Of a stretch of 64,000 nt of DNA, positions 43,713 through 54,580 are shown piece after piece. How positions within the stretch are numbered: position 1 is the first letter of the stretch; each line of letters opens with the position of its first letter. A program made the position numbers and the translations under genes. The notes beneath the pieces are model-generated. The model saw only the letters and a list, made by a program, of their open reading frames with translations, did no database searches and was not told the origin of the DNA. Source of the DNA: Triatoma infestans (taxonomy: Eukaryota > Arthropoda > Insecta > Hemiptera > Reduviidae); assembly GCA_011037195.1 (NCBI GenBank), contig JAAEAF010000392.1:1-64000 (forward strand), in the 5' to 3' direction.

Positions 43713-44389
43713 AAAAAAAATTGACAATACTTGTAGTAAGATAAAATCGCCGTATGAGTGTATCACAATGGAATTATTCATAAATACAAACTTCTGAAGT
43801 ATTAAAAGTACGAAACAATCAGAATATTTATAATATAATGATAATAAATAAAGATAAAATTCAAAACAATAAAATATAAGACACAATAAAAGATCTAGTT
43901 TATTAGATCACTATAACTAAATGATTATATCAGAAGCATTATGACATACACCTCACTGATAACAGGAAAGTGATAAAAATAAATAAGATAATGAATTTAC
44001 AAAAGACTATGTTGTTGTGCATTGAGCATAATTTATATACCTAATATAATTTTGTTGATTATAAATTTATTAATCAAATTAAATACTCTTCAAGCGTTAT
44101 TAAACAAATTAGTACTAGGTAATAATTTATTATATTATACAGTATAGAAATATATTTAGGAAATTGAGAAATATAATTTGCGATGATAGACGATAGAGTG
44201 TGCTGTTTCTTTTTCTTTCTTTTTTTATATTCCCAGTTAGATCCGTTATTGTTACAGTATTTTTATAGAACAATAACTTTTGTTATGTACCTCTATTTCA
44301 ATTTTTGAAACCTGCACATCTTGAATGGATAACCTGTGTCCATTCGTTTTGGTCACTTATCTCAGTTTCATTTTTTTTTTCTTTCACAG
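43713..44389. other. Unique AT-rich DNA
   Basis: No gene seen; the 64-codon minus frame is AT-driven chance. Confidence 0.35.
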
Positions 44390-44500
44390 TTTTTACTTTC
44401 TCTTACTGATGCTGGTAAGGTAAGAGAAAGTATTGCGATCGCGTTTAATTTTTGAAATTGCATTTTCATCGGAATTTACATGTTTTTAGCGAATTGTATA
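44390..44500 (-). repeat. RepA end fragment
   Basis: ACTTTCTCTTACTGATGCTGG, then GATCGCGTTTAATTTTTG and TTTTCATCGGAATTTACATG. Confidence 0.65.
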
Positions 44501-44559
44501 TATACATTGTATACTTATATAAGTATATAAAATGGTGTAGTTATGTACGATAAATTGTA

Positions 44560-45280
44560 AAAGAATTGGGAAAATACAGAAGCCAAATTAAGGTTAGTGA
44601 TCCATACTGTAAGAGGAAAGAAACTGAAACCTTATCAAAAGGAGAGAAGAGCTGATATTGACGAGACTGAGAATAGGCCATACTTGTCTCACACATTCCT
44701 ATTTATTACAATCGGAAAATCAAAAGCAATGCCTAAGCAGTCAGTAACACCTTACAGCAAACCACATTGTTGACATTGTTGTGCCTACCGAGATAGAGTA
44801 GGTTTGCCTAATATATGGTAGAATTTTTAGGACCAGGATTAAAATATAAAGCCCAATTGTTTTCTTATTTAAAATAATTAGATATCTATTTTAATATTTA
44901 GGTTTTGGTTCTAGGAGTTAAGAATATAATATTCATTAATTAAGTAAACTGTATGTTTTGTATGGTTTTAATTTAGTATTGTATAGATATATATATATTT
45001 ATTTATTTAGCAACAATATTATATACATTGTTTTTTATATAGGTTTAAGAGCAATGGGGTGCGAAGAATATAGATTATTCCACCCCCGATAGTGGTAGGT
45101 ATGTATATATGTAAATAGTGTTTATTTTGGGATGAATGTATTTATTAGAATGAGTGTATTTATTTGTGTGATTCTCGTATGAAGAGATGTTTAAGAAATA
45201 ATGATGGATGGTCTGAATAGAGCGATCGGTTAGTATAGTTGAATGCCAAAGGCAGTTTGCAAAGGCGCTAATATCATGGC
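44560..45280 (+). mobile_element. LINE C-terminal fragment and 3' UTR
   Basis: In one frame from about 44646 the sequence reads EELILTRLRIGHTCLTHSYL, then LQSENQKQCLSSQ, a stop, and HLTANHIVD. This is the well-known LINE C-terminal segment following RNase H, with the first cysteines and the HI motif. The upstream part is lost. 44800-45280 is non-RepA, ending with GTGCGAAGAATATAGATTAT and a CCACCCCCGATAGTGG stretch, consistent with a LINE 3' UTR, though its end is not defined. Confidence 0.65.
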
Positions 45281-45344
45281 AGTGTGATGAGGTGTGAGTA
45301 TAGGTGTAGGTGCGAGTTTTTATGTATGAACAAAGTAAAAGTTG

Positions 45345-45730
45345 TTGTGGTAGTTGGTTCCGCAGAGCTGGAAAGCATCAGAGACATTTTCCGTGGTAGC
45401 CTGCTTCATTTTGTGGTCATCGGCCGGGTGTCGGGCGTTCGCCCATTTTCAGGATGCGTTTTTTTCAGACAGTGTGACAACACAGACTTGCACAGAGCAA
45501 ACTTAGTTTACACACTGACTGGTTTTAACTGTATTTGGTAATACAGTTAATACAGTTTGGTAATACTGTATTTGGTAATAAGTTAAAACCAGTCAGTGTG
45601 TAAACTAAGTTTGCTCTGTGCAAGTCTGTGTTGTCACACTGTCTGAAAAACGCATCCTGAAGATGGGCGAACGCCCGAAACCGGTCGATGACCACAAAAT
45701 GAAGCAGGCTACCATGGAAAATGTCTCTGA
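45345..45730. mobile_element. Fold-back element FB1, copy 2, with 16-bp target duplication
   Basis: Flanked by AACAAAGTAAAAGTTG (45329-45344) and AACAAAATAAAAGTTG (45731-45746), one mismatch. Long inverted arms share the FB1 sequence. The central loop (about 45520-45600) is itself palindromic around GGTTTTAACTGTATTTGGTA. The right-arm core at 45657-45686 is the best in the family: CTGAAGA, a perfect GGGCG/CGCCC stem, GAAAC, CGGTC. The left-arm core (45421-45452) has two core changes. The 85- and 89-codon frames are mirror images of one another produced by the palindrome and are not genes. Confidence 0.85.
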
Positions 45731-45905
45731 AACAAAATAAAAGTTGCAGAAAACTCATATATTCTGTTTTAAGGTATGATCCGTTAAAGTACATTTAAAA
45801 ATTTATACTTCTTTTTACAGCTGCAAGAAGTATAGTATTATTAATCATCAATGGGGTGGGGATCATAAGCAAAGACTCCTGAGAAGAAATACAATAGCCA
45901 CCTCA
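45731..45905. other. Spacer
   Basis: Unique sequence between FB1 and a RepA copy; no gene. Confidence 0.3.
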
Positions 45906-46428
45906 AAGAAAAAAGACTGATGTGAAACGCTCTCATGACTTCCCCTCACTCCTCTTAATACAATTACTCTCTAAATTTCAAATTTTGTACATTCGTCTTA
46001 ACATAGTTGCTGGAGGGACGAGGGCCACCCTAATAATCGAGACAGGTAGAGGAATGATTACATTGTAGAGATTGCCATACTATTGTACAAACACATTTGA
46101 ATTTTAACATCTCAGATTCCTCAGTCCCATCTAACAATAATTTTTTCCAGAAAAATGTTTAAAATAAAAGAGTTCCTTTTCTATTTATGCAGCAAGCATT
46201 CCAAGTTTAATGAACATCATTGTAACCGTTTTTGAGAAAATTCCAAAACCCCCACAGAAAGAGATATTTATGTTAACACACACATACATACCGCTAAAAA
46301 CTTTTTTTTTTTATATATATTCAGGGGATCCCTGAACATGTATTTCCGGTGAAAACTCAATTTCGAAAATCTGGCACGATTGCAATACTTCCTCTTAGTA
46401 GGAGGAGTAAGAGAAAGTAAAAAAAAAT
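45906..46428 (+). repeat. RepA subfamily copy
   Basis: Starts AAGACTGATGTGAAACGCTC and ends GTATTTCCGGTGAAAACTCA, AATACTTCCTCTTAGTAGGAG and TAAGAGAAAGT. It is followed head to tail by the copy into which the next LINE inserted. Confidence 0.75.
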
Positions 46429-46462
46429 CTTCAGTGACTACAAATTTAGTTCATTTGTCTTA
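46429..46462 (+). repeat. RepA subfamily copy start, split by a LINE
   Basis: TTCAGTGACTACAAATTTAG then TTCATTTGTCTTA, where the LINE enters; it resumes at 47327. Confidence 0.7.
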
Positions 46463-47326
46463 ATGGCCTGCGGAACTGGAGCCGGAATATATGGAGTTAA
46501 GCCGGCGGTACGCATTGCGAGGCCTCTCGGTGGATACTCCACGGTTTTCCAGGCTGAAGTTTATGCAATAAATATCTGTGCTGAGGAGAATTTGCGTATG
46601 GGCTCTAGGAATAGAAAGATATGCATCTTCTCGGACAGCCAGGCTGCGCTGAATGCACTTCGGACATTCAGAATTACCTCTTCCCTGGTCAGGGAGTGTA
46701 GAGATTCCCTGGAGGTATTATCCCGGCACAACAAAGTTCGGCTAGTGCCGGGGCATAAGGGGATTAAAGGTAGCCAAATAGCCGACCAACTGGCCAGGGA
46801 GGGAGCGAATACTCCCTTCTGTTGGCCGGAACCTGTACTGGGAATAGCCAAAAATATGGCGAGGGCGTCTCTGAGAGAATGAGCTCGGAGAGACCATAAT
46901 CTTCACTGGCGGCTAAGTACTGAGGCAAAACATGGCAAAATGGTTATGCCAGAGCTGTGTAGAACAAGAACCAGAGACACCCTGGATCTAAGCAGGTATC
47001 ACATTCCTCTGATAACGGGCCTGTTTACTGGGCATGGTAGGTTCAAGAAACATCTGCACAAGGTGGATTTAGAGCCATTGTGCAGACTGTGTCAGGAGGA
47101 GGAGGAGGCGGCCTCTCACCTGCTGTTTGATTGCGTTGCAATCGGTAGATTGCAGTACGAGATCTTCGGCACGTTGAGACAGGAGAAAATCGTACTCCAA
47201 GAAGGACTGGTGGGGAAGGTTCTGGACCTTCATGAAAAGGGGGGCTTCCTCTACTAGGTTTCGAGGGGTTGGCTGCAGTGCCTGGGTTTGAGTCCCCCCC
47301 CCTACATCATTCGATTCTATCATCGA
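46463..47326 (+). mobile_element. 5'-truncated LINE (RNase H end) with 13-bp target duplication
   Basis: Flanked by perfect duplications TTCATTTGTCTTA (46450-46462 and 47327-47339). The coding region opens at the insertion edge inside RNase H: GTGAGIYGVKPAVRIARPLG, STVFQAEVYAINICAEENLR, the catalytic segment FSDSQAALNALRTF, and VPGHKGIKGSQIADQLAREG, which holds histidine and the last aspartate. The first RNase H aspartate is lost by truncation. One in-frame stop (46880-46882) separates this from the C-terminal frame (46886-47257), which has LFTGHGRFKKHLHKVDLEPL and then CRLCQEEEEAASHLLFDC, a Cys/His motif. The short 3' UTR ends with a C-run and CATCATTCGATTCTATC. It is less AT-rich than its surroundings, young-looking but dead. 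Confidence 0.92.
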
Positions 47327-47878
47327 TTCATTTGTCTTAGTATAAGTAGTGGGGGATAAGTGCAAACATACTAAACAAGCAGGTAGGTAGGACAGTGAAG
47401 AGCGCGCCAATAACATAGAACCAACACCGTGAAGTTGAAATTTAACACCAAAAATTCTACAAAAAAAAAACTATCTAAAATTCTGTGTTTGTTTTTAATG
47501 TTACAAATAAAAGTGAAAGGTTTATAATTGTGCAATTAACACAGTCTAAGTATCAAGGAAATTGTTCTAGTTGTTTTCGAGGTAATTCCAACAAAAATTC
47601 AAAAAATGTATTCTGTAAAATTGGACTTTCGTTCAACCAATCTGGAATTCTAGCAATGCTTCTAATGTATATACAAATATTACATAAATGATAACACCAT
47701 ACATTGAATTAAAGTAGTACAGCAGAATTCTTCCGGAATAATGGCTCTTAAGGGTTTTTGAAAAACACTGAGGTTAAATTTCAAATATTAATTGGGTTGA
47801 ATATTATTGGCACTAGACAGCAATCTAATCACTTTCTGCCTTAAATAGGTCCATGGTACTACCCCTTAGGAGAAATGA
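47327..47878 (+). repeat. RepA subfamily copy continued
   Basis: Resumes after the LINE (TTCATTTGTCTTAGTATAAG), then GGACTTTCGTTCAACCAAT and TTTTTGAAAAACACTGAGG; diverged. Confidence 0.6.
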
Positions 47879-48190
47879 ATAAAATATCCAACTTTATAGA
47901 TACTAACACCGCATTTGGCCAGGAAGGTGTCTGTCAAAATCCATCAAGCGGAAGTGCACTTTAATAATGAATTTTTTTTCTTCATCTTTAGTTTTTCGGA
48001 ATTTCCTTGAAAACTGCTCCAACGAAATATCTATCACTTTATTTGAAACATATAAAATTAATTTTATGGGGGTTTTTAAATTTAAACTACCCACTACAAG
48101 TTTTGTTGGGGAAGAGGGTGATGCTATACTTCAAAAAATACCTGAGTTTAACAAGAAACAACTGTGTTCTTTTATCATCCTTTTGTTTTA
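47879..48190 (-). repeat. RepA subfamily fragment
   Basis: ATCCATCAAGCGGAAGTGCAC, then inner minus blocks to AAACTACCCACTACAAGTTTT. Frames of 60-75 codons here are chance. Confidence 0.5.
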
Positions 48191-48680
48191 ACATGATTAA
48201 ACCAACAGAATGACGATAAATGTGAGTAATCTCTCTCTGGGATATATTCCAATTGTAATCAGTAGTAGTTTGTTAAAGAAAAGCGAGCAGAACTGGCTGA
48301 TTAGTGGACCTGATAAGATGGTGGTGGTGGTATATAGCCGAAATGTCCGGCTGCCCTCGTCCTTGTACAGACTTGTAACAGAACTGTATAGATCTGCAGC
48401 AGTATAGTGAGAGAAGGAACAATGGACGACTGGTTAACTGGGTAGTATTCGCTTCTCATTAGCACAACCGCTGTATTACAACCACTCTACACACTAACAA
48501 ATTACACACACACACACACACACACACAACCACAATCTAAATATCACGCTATAGTTCTATAATGCTATTACTGCAATTATTATATACTTAACACTTTTTG
48601 TTCAATGTATTTATTTTATGCAATTAATTTTTCCAAAATTCTAAATATTTTCGGCTTTATTGCCGATATTGAAGAAAATT
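48191..48680. other. Unassigned DNA with (AC)n tract
   Basis: 48280-48480 is better balanced (GTAACAGAACTGTATAGATC, GACGACTGGTTAACTGGGTA) with faint likeness to the 188-bp units at 21763. (AC)n at 48505-48529. No gene. Confidence 0.35.
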
Positions 48681-49350
48681 GCACTTGATAAACATTAAAA
48701 CGGTCCTACTTTACATTAATATAATTACGTTAGTTGTGTACGAATTCCTGATACGTTTCTATCTTTGCAGAGAGTATTCCAAGTTTAAAGAAAATCGTAG
48801 TAGACATTTTCGAAAAAATCCCCCCCCCCAAAACTCAAAAAACATACTCTGTAAAATCGTATTTCCGATAAACCTATAGAACTATACATTGTACTGAAGT
48901 TGTAATCTTTCTACAAAGAGTTACTCTTCAGAAAAGCAATATAATCTCTTGAAGGAGAAATGAATAAAATGAACCAGCTTGATAGATACTAACGCCGCAT
49001 TTGCCATGAAGGCTTCTGTCAAAATCCATCAAGCATCAAAGTAGTTTTCCTCTGAAAACTCATCGTTACTGCCCCATCCTCCATCAGCACCCTCCTAAAA
49101 TCACTTTTCCCAGCAAAAAAAAATGTTTCAAATAAAAGTGATAGGCAATAATCTGAGTGTATATTTTTTACGTAGTCTAAAGAAAGAAAACATTGGTGCT
49201 GTTTTACAAGAAATAAAGACTATACGTTAAAAAACATTTTTTTCGTATTCAGGTCACAGGAAAACTTGTATTTCCGTAAAAAACCTAACAAAAAAAAAAT
49301 GGACACGATCGTCCAATAATACTTACTCATATTAACTATAAGAGAAAGTA
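48681..49350 (+). repeat. RepA subfamily fragments
   Basis: Plus blocks with GTATTTCCGATAAACC and the CATCAGCACCCTCCTAAAAT block. They end with GTATTTCCGTAAAAAACC and a worn AACTATAAGAGAAAGT terminus at 49336. Confidence 0.55.
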
Positions 49351-50330
49351 AAAATTTCTAGAAACGTCAAACAAAATTAGAAAGAAAGAGAGAAAAGAAA
49401 AAAAATGAATTACAAAAATATATACTAAATGTAGTAAAAATGGTTAATGACAAGGTCATCGTGTAAGATGTGCGAGTATTTCAAACTTACTGGGGTAATA
49501 TCTGGGCAATTCTCTTTTATTAAGGTGCAATGAGCAGGTGAGTGAGAGAGAGAGATTGAGGATGTTAGAGCATGATGGGAGGTCCCTGCTCACCACTAAG
49601 ATGAACAGAACACCACCAGATGAACTCTTCTTGAAATGAGAGACGCGAGCCGTTGCTGCTGCTGCTACTACTATCTATCTACCATTACCAAGAAACTTCA
49701 CAAGAGAATGAAGCAACTACTTCTTCAGAGTAACGTGGGTGGGACAAACGGCCGCATTACACTTCCAACTATCATAACAAATTACATTTATTATTTCACC
49801 TGTGTGTAGTACTACTACTGCTGTTGTTGATGCTGTGTAGCCAACACAGAAATTACTTACTTCCAAAGCGATCTAGTAAATGGCTCAAAACTTTATACCC
49901 TTTTATTCTGTGTTTATTTTGATTTTTTTTTTTTTTTTTTCTGTTTACTTATTTATATATCTATTCTTATGACTGCCCATATTTTTTAAAGAAAATAACT
50001 TTTGTAGAAATTATTACGTAAAAAAATTAATGCAATGGACATGCTTTTAAAATAAACTACCTTCTAGTTGTTTAATTTTTACTATTATTACTTATTATAT
50101 TGTCCAGACTAAGACAAATTAATTTCACAGACATTCCGGGAATTAATTCACCATCAGTTTTTTGGTCTTTTATTAAAGTCATTTTGTTTTGCCTTAAAAA
50201 TGAATAGCTATAGAATGTGGTTTTATTGATAAAAATACGCAGTACAAGATTTTTCTTGTTTGACTTATCTATTTTCATACACATACATACACAGACACAT
50301 ACAATGAATACAAAACGAAACGATTGCAAT
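49351..50330. other. Unique island, possible untranslated exon
   Basis: 49480-49880 lacks RepA and is of higher complexity, with CTG/CAG-type triplets (GCTGCTGCTGCTACTACTA). On the minus strand TTTGGAA|GTAAGTAA near 49867 is a good splice-donor string. No supported frame. The 85-codon minus frame at 50072-50329 has no recognisable features. Confidence 0.3.
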
Positions 50331-50960
50331 ACTTCCTCTGACCGGCAATAAGTGGAAGTAATGAATTAATTCACAATTCACTCACATTCTCTTAGTAAAT
50401 TTTTCACTGATCTGATGACAGAATTTAAAAAAAAAAATTGTAATTCTTAACGTTCATCATACTGAAATAGCATTACAGAATTTAAGACTATCATCTCAGT
50501 TCTCATAGACCCTACCAACAACAATTTTTTTTACAAAAATTGGTAGAGGGAAAATGGATCAACAGTACCAAATAATAAACTAAGAACTATAATAGACACG
50601 GTTTTCCCATCCGCTCTCCTGGCCCATCCAATGTCCGTAATACTTGGTGATGGTATGTCACAGGTTAAACTAGATTAATTACTACTGGAATTCTAACCGA
50701 AAATTTTTGTAAGTACATTTCTTAAGTTATTTCCATACTTTACTCTTATACATGCCACATATTATCAAAGTTTTAATAGTTGTGATTTAGTTTAATATTG
50801 ATCTGTTCTACAACAATAGTTTAAAATAAATTTAAATGTGCTATATATATATCATACTTTTTATTTAATTTATTTATATGCTTTATTTAAAAAAAAAAAT
50901 TATTTTGAGTTCATATTTTATGTTGTTTCTATTTTTTATTAAAAAACCTTTGTACAGACC
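50331..50960. other. RepA scraps and AT-rich DNA
   Basis: A short RepA edge near 50315-50400; the rest is AT-rich with no gene. Confidence 0.3.
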
Positions 50961-50994
50961 CTGAAGATGCAATAAATTTGCCGAAACGTTGGTA
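50961..50994 (+). ncRNA. Solo hammerhead-ribozyme-like core
   Basis: CTGAAGA, a GCAA/TTGC stem-loop, GAAAC, loop GTTG, then GTA. The short stem III (AC with GT) and the NUH triplet are as at 477-513. Stem I pairing is poor as far as I can see, so activity is uncertain. Confidence 0.4.
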
Positions 50995-51379
50995 GAAATT
51001 TAAAAAGAGTTTTTTTGTATGACCGAACCTCAAAATCCAATTTACAACATAGTAGACACTGTGCAATTTCTTGGAAATCGGCATCTAGAGAACCGTTTGG
51101 AAAGAGTTGGTAATTGTCTCATGTGTTTGAAAATCGGCTGGACTCAGGTGCGGGGAACAAATCCCATTTTGTAATACTTGTAATGTCTCAATATCCGTGC
51201 AACATATTACAATTGGGATCCCTTTATACATCAACGAAGTAGAAGATTTCGAAGTAGAAAATGCAATTTCAATAAACCGAACTGATATCTTTTGAATATA
51301 TCTCTTGTTTTGTATTATATAATACAGCTAGTAGAACGTAATGGTATATATATATATATATATGAAATATTTCCCTAGA
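50995..51379. other. Unassigned DNA after the ribozyme-like core
   Basis: Includes a balanced segment (51040-51240) and a TA microsatellite (51344-51362). It could be part of the same element as the core; no frame is readable. Confidence 0.3.
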
Positions 51380-51605
51380 GGAAAACAAGAATCAATTTTC
51401 TCAACAAACAAACAAAAATGTTAGGACAATATCAGTGTAGATAGTATAGCAATTTAAAGAAAATCGTTGCGTATTATTTTCAAGAAGAAAATCATGAAAA
51501 GCTGAGAAAAAAAAAAAACAACATTCAGTAAACTGACGTGTCCGGATAACGGATTTCAATCCTAAACTATTTTTCAACTTACGAATTTTTATCTTAACCT
51601 ATTTT
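51380..51605 (+). repeat. RepA subfamily fragment
   Basis: AGAAAATCGTTGCGTATTAT, then GTGTCCGGATAACGG; truncated. Confidence 0.5.
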
Positions 51606-52250
51606 TACTTCCTCTTACTCCTAAATAAGAGGAAGTATTGCGATTGTGAACATTGGGTTTTTCACCGTAAAGACATGATTTGGGATCTTCTGAATACGAA
51701 AACAAAAAAAAAATTATTTTACAGCATGGTTTATGTTTGTGTTAAACAGAATGTCTAAAAAACGAAAAGTTGCTGGAATTTCAGAACTTGGTATTTCGAT
51801 TATATTACCCAAACGTAATCTGACATGAAGGTTCCATTCAAAATTCATTAAACAACAAACTCTTTTTTGAAAGCAGTTTTTTTTCCTTAGTTTTTCCCGA
51901 TTTTCTTAAAACAGCACCAATGATTTTTCTTTAGACTACACGTATACAATATACACACATATTATTGCCAATCACTTTTATTTGAAATATATTTTTTGGC
52001 GGGAAAATTGATTTCAGAAGGGTGCTGGTGGAGGATGGGGCAGTAACGATAAGTTTTCTTCTGAAGAGTACCACTTCAGTACAATGTATGTTTCTACAGG
52101 TTTATCGGAAATTCCAAAAAATGGTCCTCTACTTTCAAAACTCTCTACTACAAATCAATTTTATCAATCAACATGTTTCAAACAAAAAAATGAAAGATCC
52201 TTAGTAAATTTTAGTTGAAGAAAACTATTATTAGAGTTAATGATTTAGTT
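51606..52250 (-). repeat. RepA subfamily copy
   Basis: CTTCCTCTTACTCCTAAATAAGAGG terminus, GGTTTTTCACCGTAAAGAC, then inner blocks around GGAGGATGGGGCAGTAACG, with (TATACA)-type text at 51950. Confidence 0.65.
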
Positions 52251-53452
52251 GTTTATTTGTTAGTATCAAGATGGCTGGGAGTAGGTTTTTTTTAAAGAAA
52301 ATTACGTGAATAACTGGTCATAAGTAGGAAGGGAAAAAATTAGTAAAGTAGTGCTGATTGATTGTACTGATTGATTGTAACACCTTCAATCTTGGGGCGC
52401 CCTACTTTATCTTTTTTTTTTTTAGAGTATTGTTTTTCAGACGTAGATATATTTCTGATAAATCTGGTGTGAAACACTTTGACGATTTTTGTCTTGCTAC
52501 TGTCACTAACAATTATATATATAAAATGACAAATTTTCCCTTATATTTCAAATTTAATTCATTTGTCCTGACATAAATATAGAGGTCGTGGAAGCAGGAA
52601 GTAGGATGACTACATTTTCGTTCAGAAGTGAGCGCCAATAATATCGAACAAATTCATTTGAAATTTAACTTCGCATATGTTTCAAATAAAAGTGTTTGGT
52701 ATGTATAAGAAATTAAAGAAAAATATTTGGAGCCGTTTTTGAGGAAATCGGATTGATAGATTTTGTCCAAAAAACCTTCATGTCAGATGCAGTTGTTGTC
52801 TATTCCTAAACGGAATATATGAAGTTTGGGAACTAACTACCTAGGAGCAGTTAGCGTTTCAAGTTTAATGGAAATCGTTCAGTCAGTTTCGAGTAAATTC
52901 CAAAAAAAAAAAAAATTCAAAGTCCTATAATGTCGCACTTTCAGTTAACTGATTTTCTACAAATTTTGAAATTTTTAACATTGTTCTATTATATTCATTA
53001 TATTCAGATAATATAGATGATAGATAGAAACAATTCACTTGAAATGGTACCGACAGCAAAGCTTAACGCTATTGTACACCCAGTTCCCTCCAAAAATCAA
53101 TTAATTGGGGAAAATGTTTGAAATAAAAGTGATACACATATTTTCGTGGAACTTTTCTCAAGGAAATCGAGAAAAACTGAAAAGTCCGAACTTCCGGTTG
53201 ATAGATTTTGTCCGGAAAGCCTTAGTGTCAGATACGGTTGTTAGAAACTTAAACGGAATACCAAGTTTGTTGACGATCCTTCAATTTTTCGTTTCAGTGA
53301 TATTTTATTATCACACACGCACATACAAACCATTCGATAAAAACATTTTTTTCGTAATTGTTGATAATTGTATAACTCAATTGAGAAAACTCAATTTCGT
53401 AAAATTTGACACGATCTCAATACTTCCTCTTATTAGGAGTAAGAGAAAGTAA
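52251..53452 (+). repeat. RepA subfamily copy, near full length
   Basis: From about 52460: AAATCTGGTGTGAAACACTT, TTTAATTCATTTGTCCTGAC, ATAGAGGTCGTGG. Inner blocks follow, then CACACACGCACATACA and AATTTGACACGATCTCAATA, and the terminus CTCTTATTAGGAGTAAGAGA at 53427-53446. This is the best reference for the second subfamily. The 115-codon frame at 53105-53452 is chance. Confidence 0.75.
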
Positions 53453-54300
53453 AAATGCTCACTTATTGAATTAATTACAAGGAATTACATATTCTCCCTA
53501 ATAATTATACAATCATGCTGGTTAACACTCTCAAATTCTTCAGTAATAAGTACTTGAGAATGCACTGTGGACTCAAGTCAAATAACCTGTCAAAGCAAAA
53601 TGGGAAAAAAAGGGGAAACGGATATCGTTCGGTTGATATAATGATAAGTGGAACAAATTTTTAAGTTATGGTGAATTTCTGAATATGAATACAGTCTCCC
53701 AAAACTGATAAAAAAAAAAAATAAGTAGATGAATGGAAGAGATTAAGGTAGAACGATGCAAAATATGACTTGACGAAGGAAATCAAGTAATGCTGGAAAT
53801 AAGCGAAGTCTTGAAACTAATCTTTGAATATTGGCATAAAAAAAACTAAGTTCTATCTCTGGACAAAGCACCCAACCGGAAATCAAGTATTTATTGGTTC
53901 AATAGTTACTAAAAATAATGTTAATAACAATGAACTCTATTTTGTTAAAATTGGTAACAAATCCATACTGACTGAAAATCTAATCGAAACTTCTAATCCA
54001 ATAGAAATCAAAATCAGAACCATTTTCAGGTTAAAAGTTTTAAAACATAAAAAATTAACTTTTATTAAACGGAAATAAGAGCTATATATATATTGGCTAA
54101 CCAGTTTTGGGATCAATAATCATGATTACTAAAATGATTGCTATGGATTGTTTTAGTTAGATGTGCTTGTAAGAATATAGATGAACTTTATATCTCAAAT
54201 TAGCACATGCTTTTTATCCTATTATTAATATTTGAGAGACGTTTAGTTAGCTTTGTTTTTTAAATTTAGAAGATTCATCATCATTATTATTTTTTTTTTA
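53453..54300. other. Unique DNA with an unsupported 84-codon frame
   Basis: No RepA. A plus frame at 53824-54078 (MNIGIKKTKFYLWTKHPTGN...) is lysine- and isoleucine-rich, without recognised domains. I do not call it a gene. Confidence 0.3.
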
Positions 54301-54460
54301 ACTGTCGGCCACCGGACAGTGTTCTCTCGTTACAAGCAACTCTGTCCATCACCAAACTATGAGCTGTAGAAGCTCCTGGGAAAAAAAAATCTAAGGGAAG
54401 CTAGGTGGACTCAAACCTCCGCGTGGGAGTCCAGTACGCTAACCACTTAGCGTATTCCCA
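54301..54460 (-). mobile_element. SINE-1 copy, 3'-truncated
   Basis: Minus orientation. The body (CCGGACAGTGTTCTCTCGTT, AAGCTCCTGGG) and the head (GGTGGACTCAAACC, CGCGTGGGAGTCC, GCTAACCACTTAGCG) are present. The tail block with GTTGACGCGCC is missing. Confidence 0.85.
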
Positions 54461-54580
54461 ACATTATTATCCACTATTCCCTTCTCAACATTATTATTAC
54501 CAAATGGTGATACATCAAGTGATGACCTTGATAAATCGATTTCATAAAATAATAAAATCTGGTATAAAACACTCATACCA
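54461..54580. repeat. RepA edge
   Basis: AAATCTGGTATAAAACACTCATACC is a RepA start block in plus orientation, cut short by the next minus copy. Confidence 0.5.

Noticed and set aside
45284..45794. Two 85-90 codon frames with near-identical internal sequence
   Set aside because: They are the two arms of the FB1 palindrome read on opposite strands, not paralogous genes.
48340..48380. Ribozyme-like string GCCGAAATGTCCGGC
   Set aside because: No CTGANGA element on either strand within a workable distance.
53105..53452. 115-codon frame
   Set aside because: Formed by the second RepA subfamily; other copies have stops in the same frame.
53824..54078. 84-codon lysine-rich frame
   Set aside because: AT-rich composition alone explains it; no recognised motif, splice site or repeated copy.
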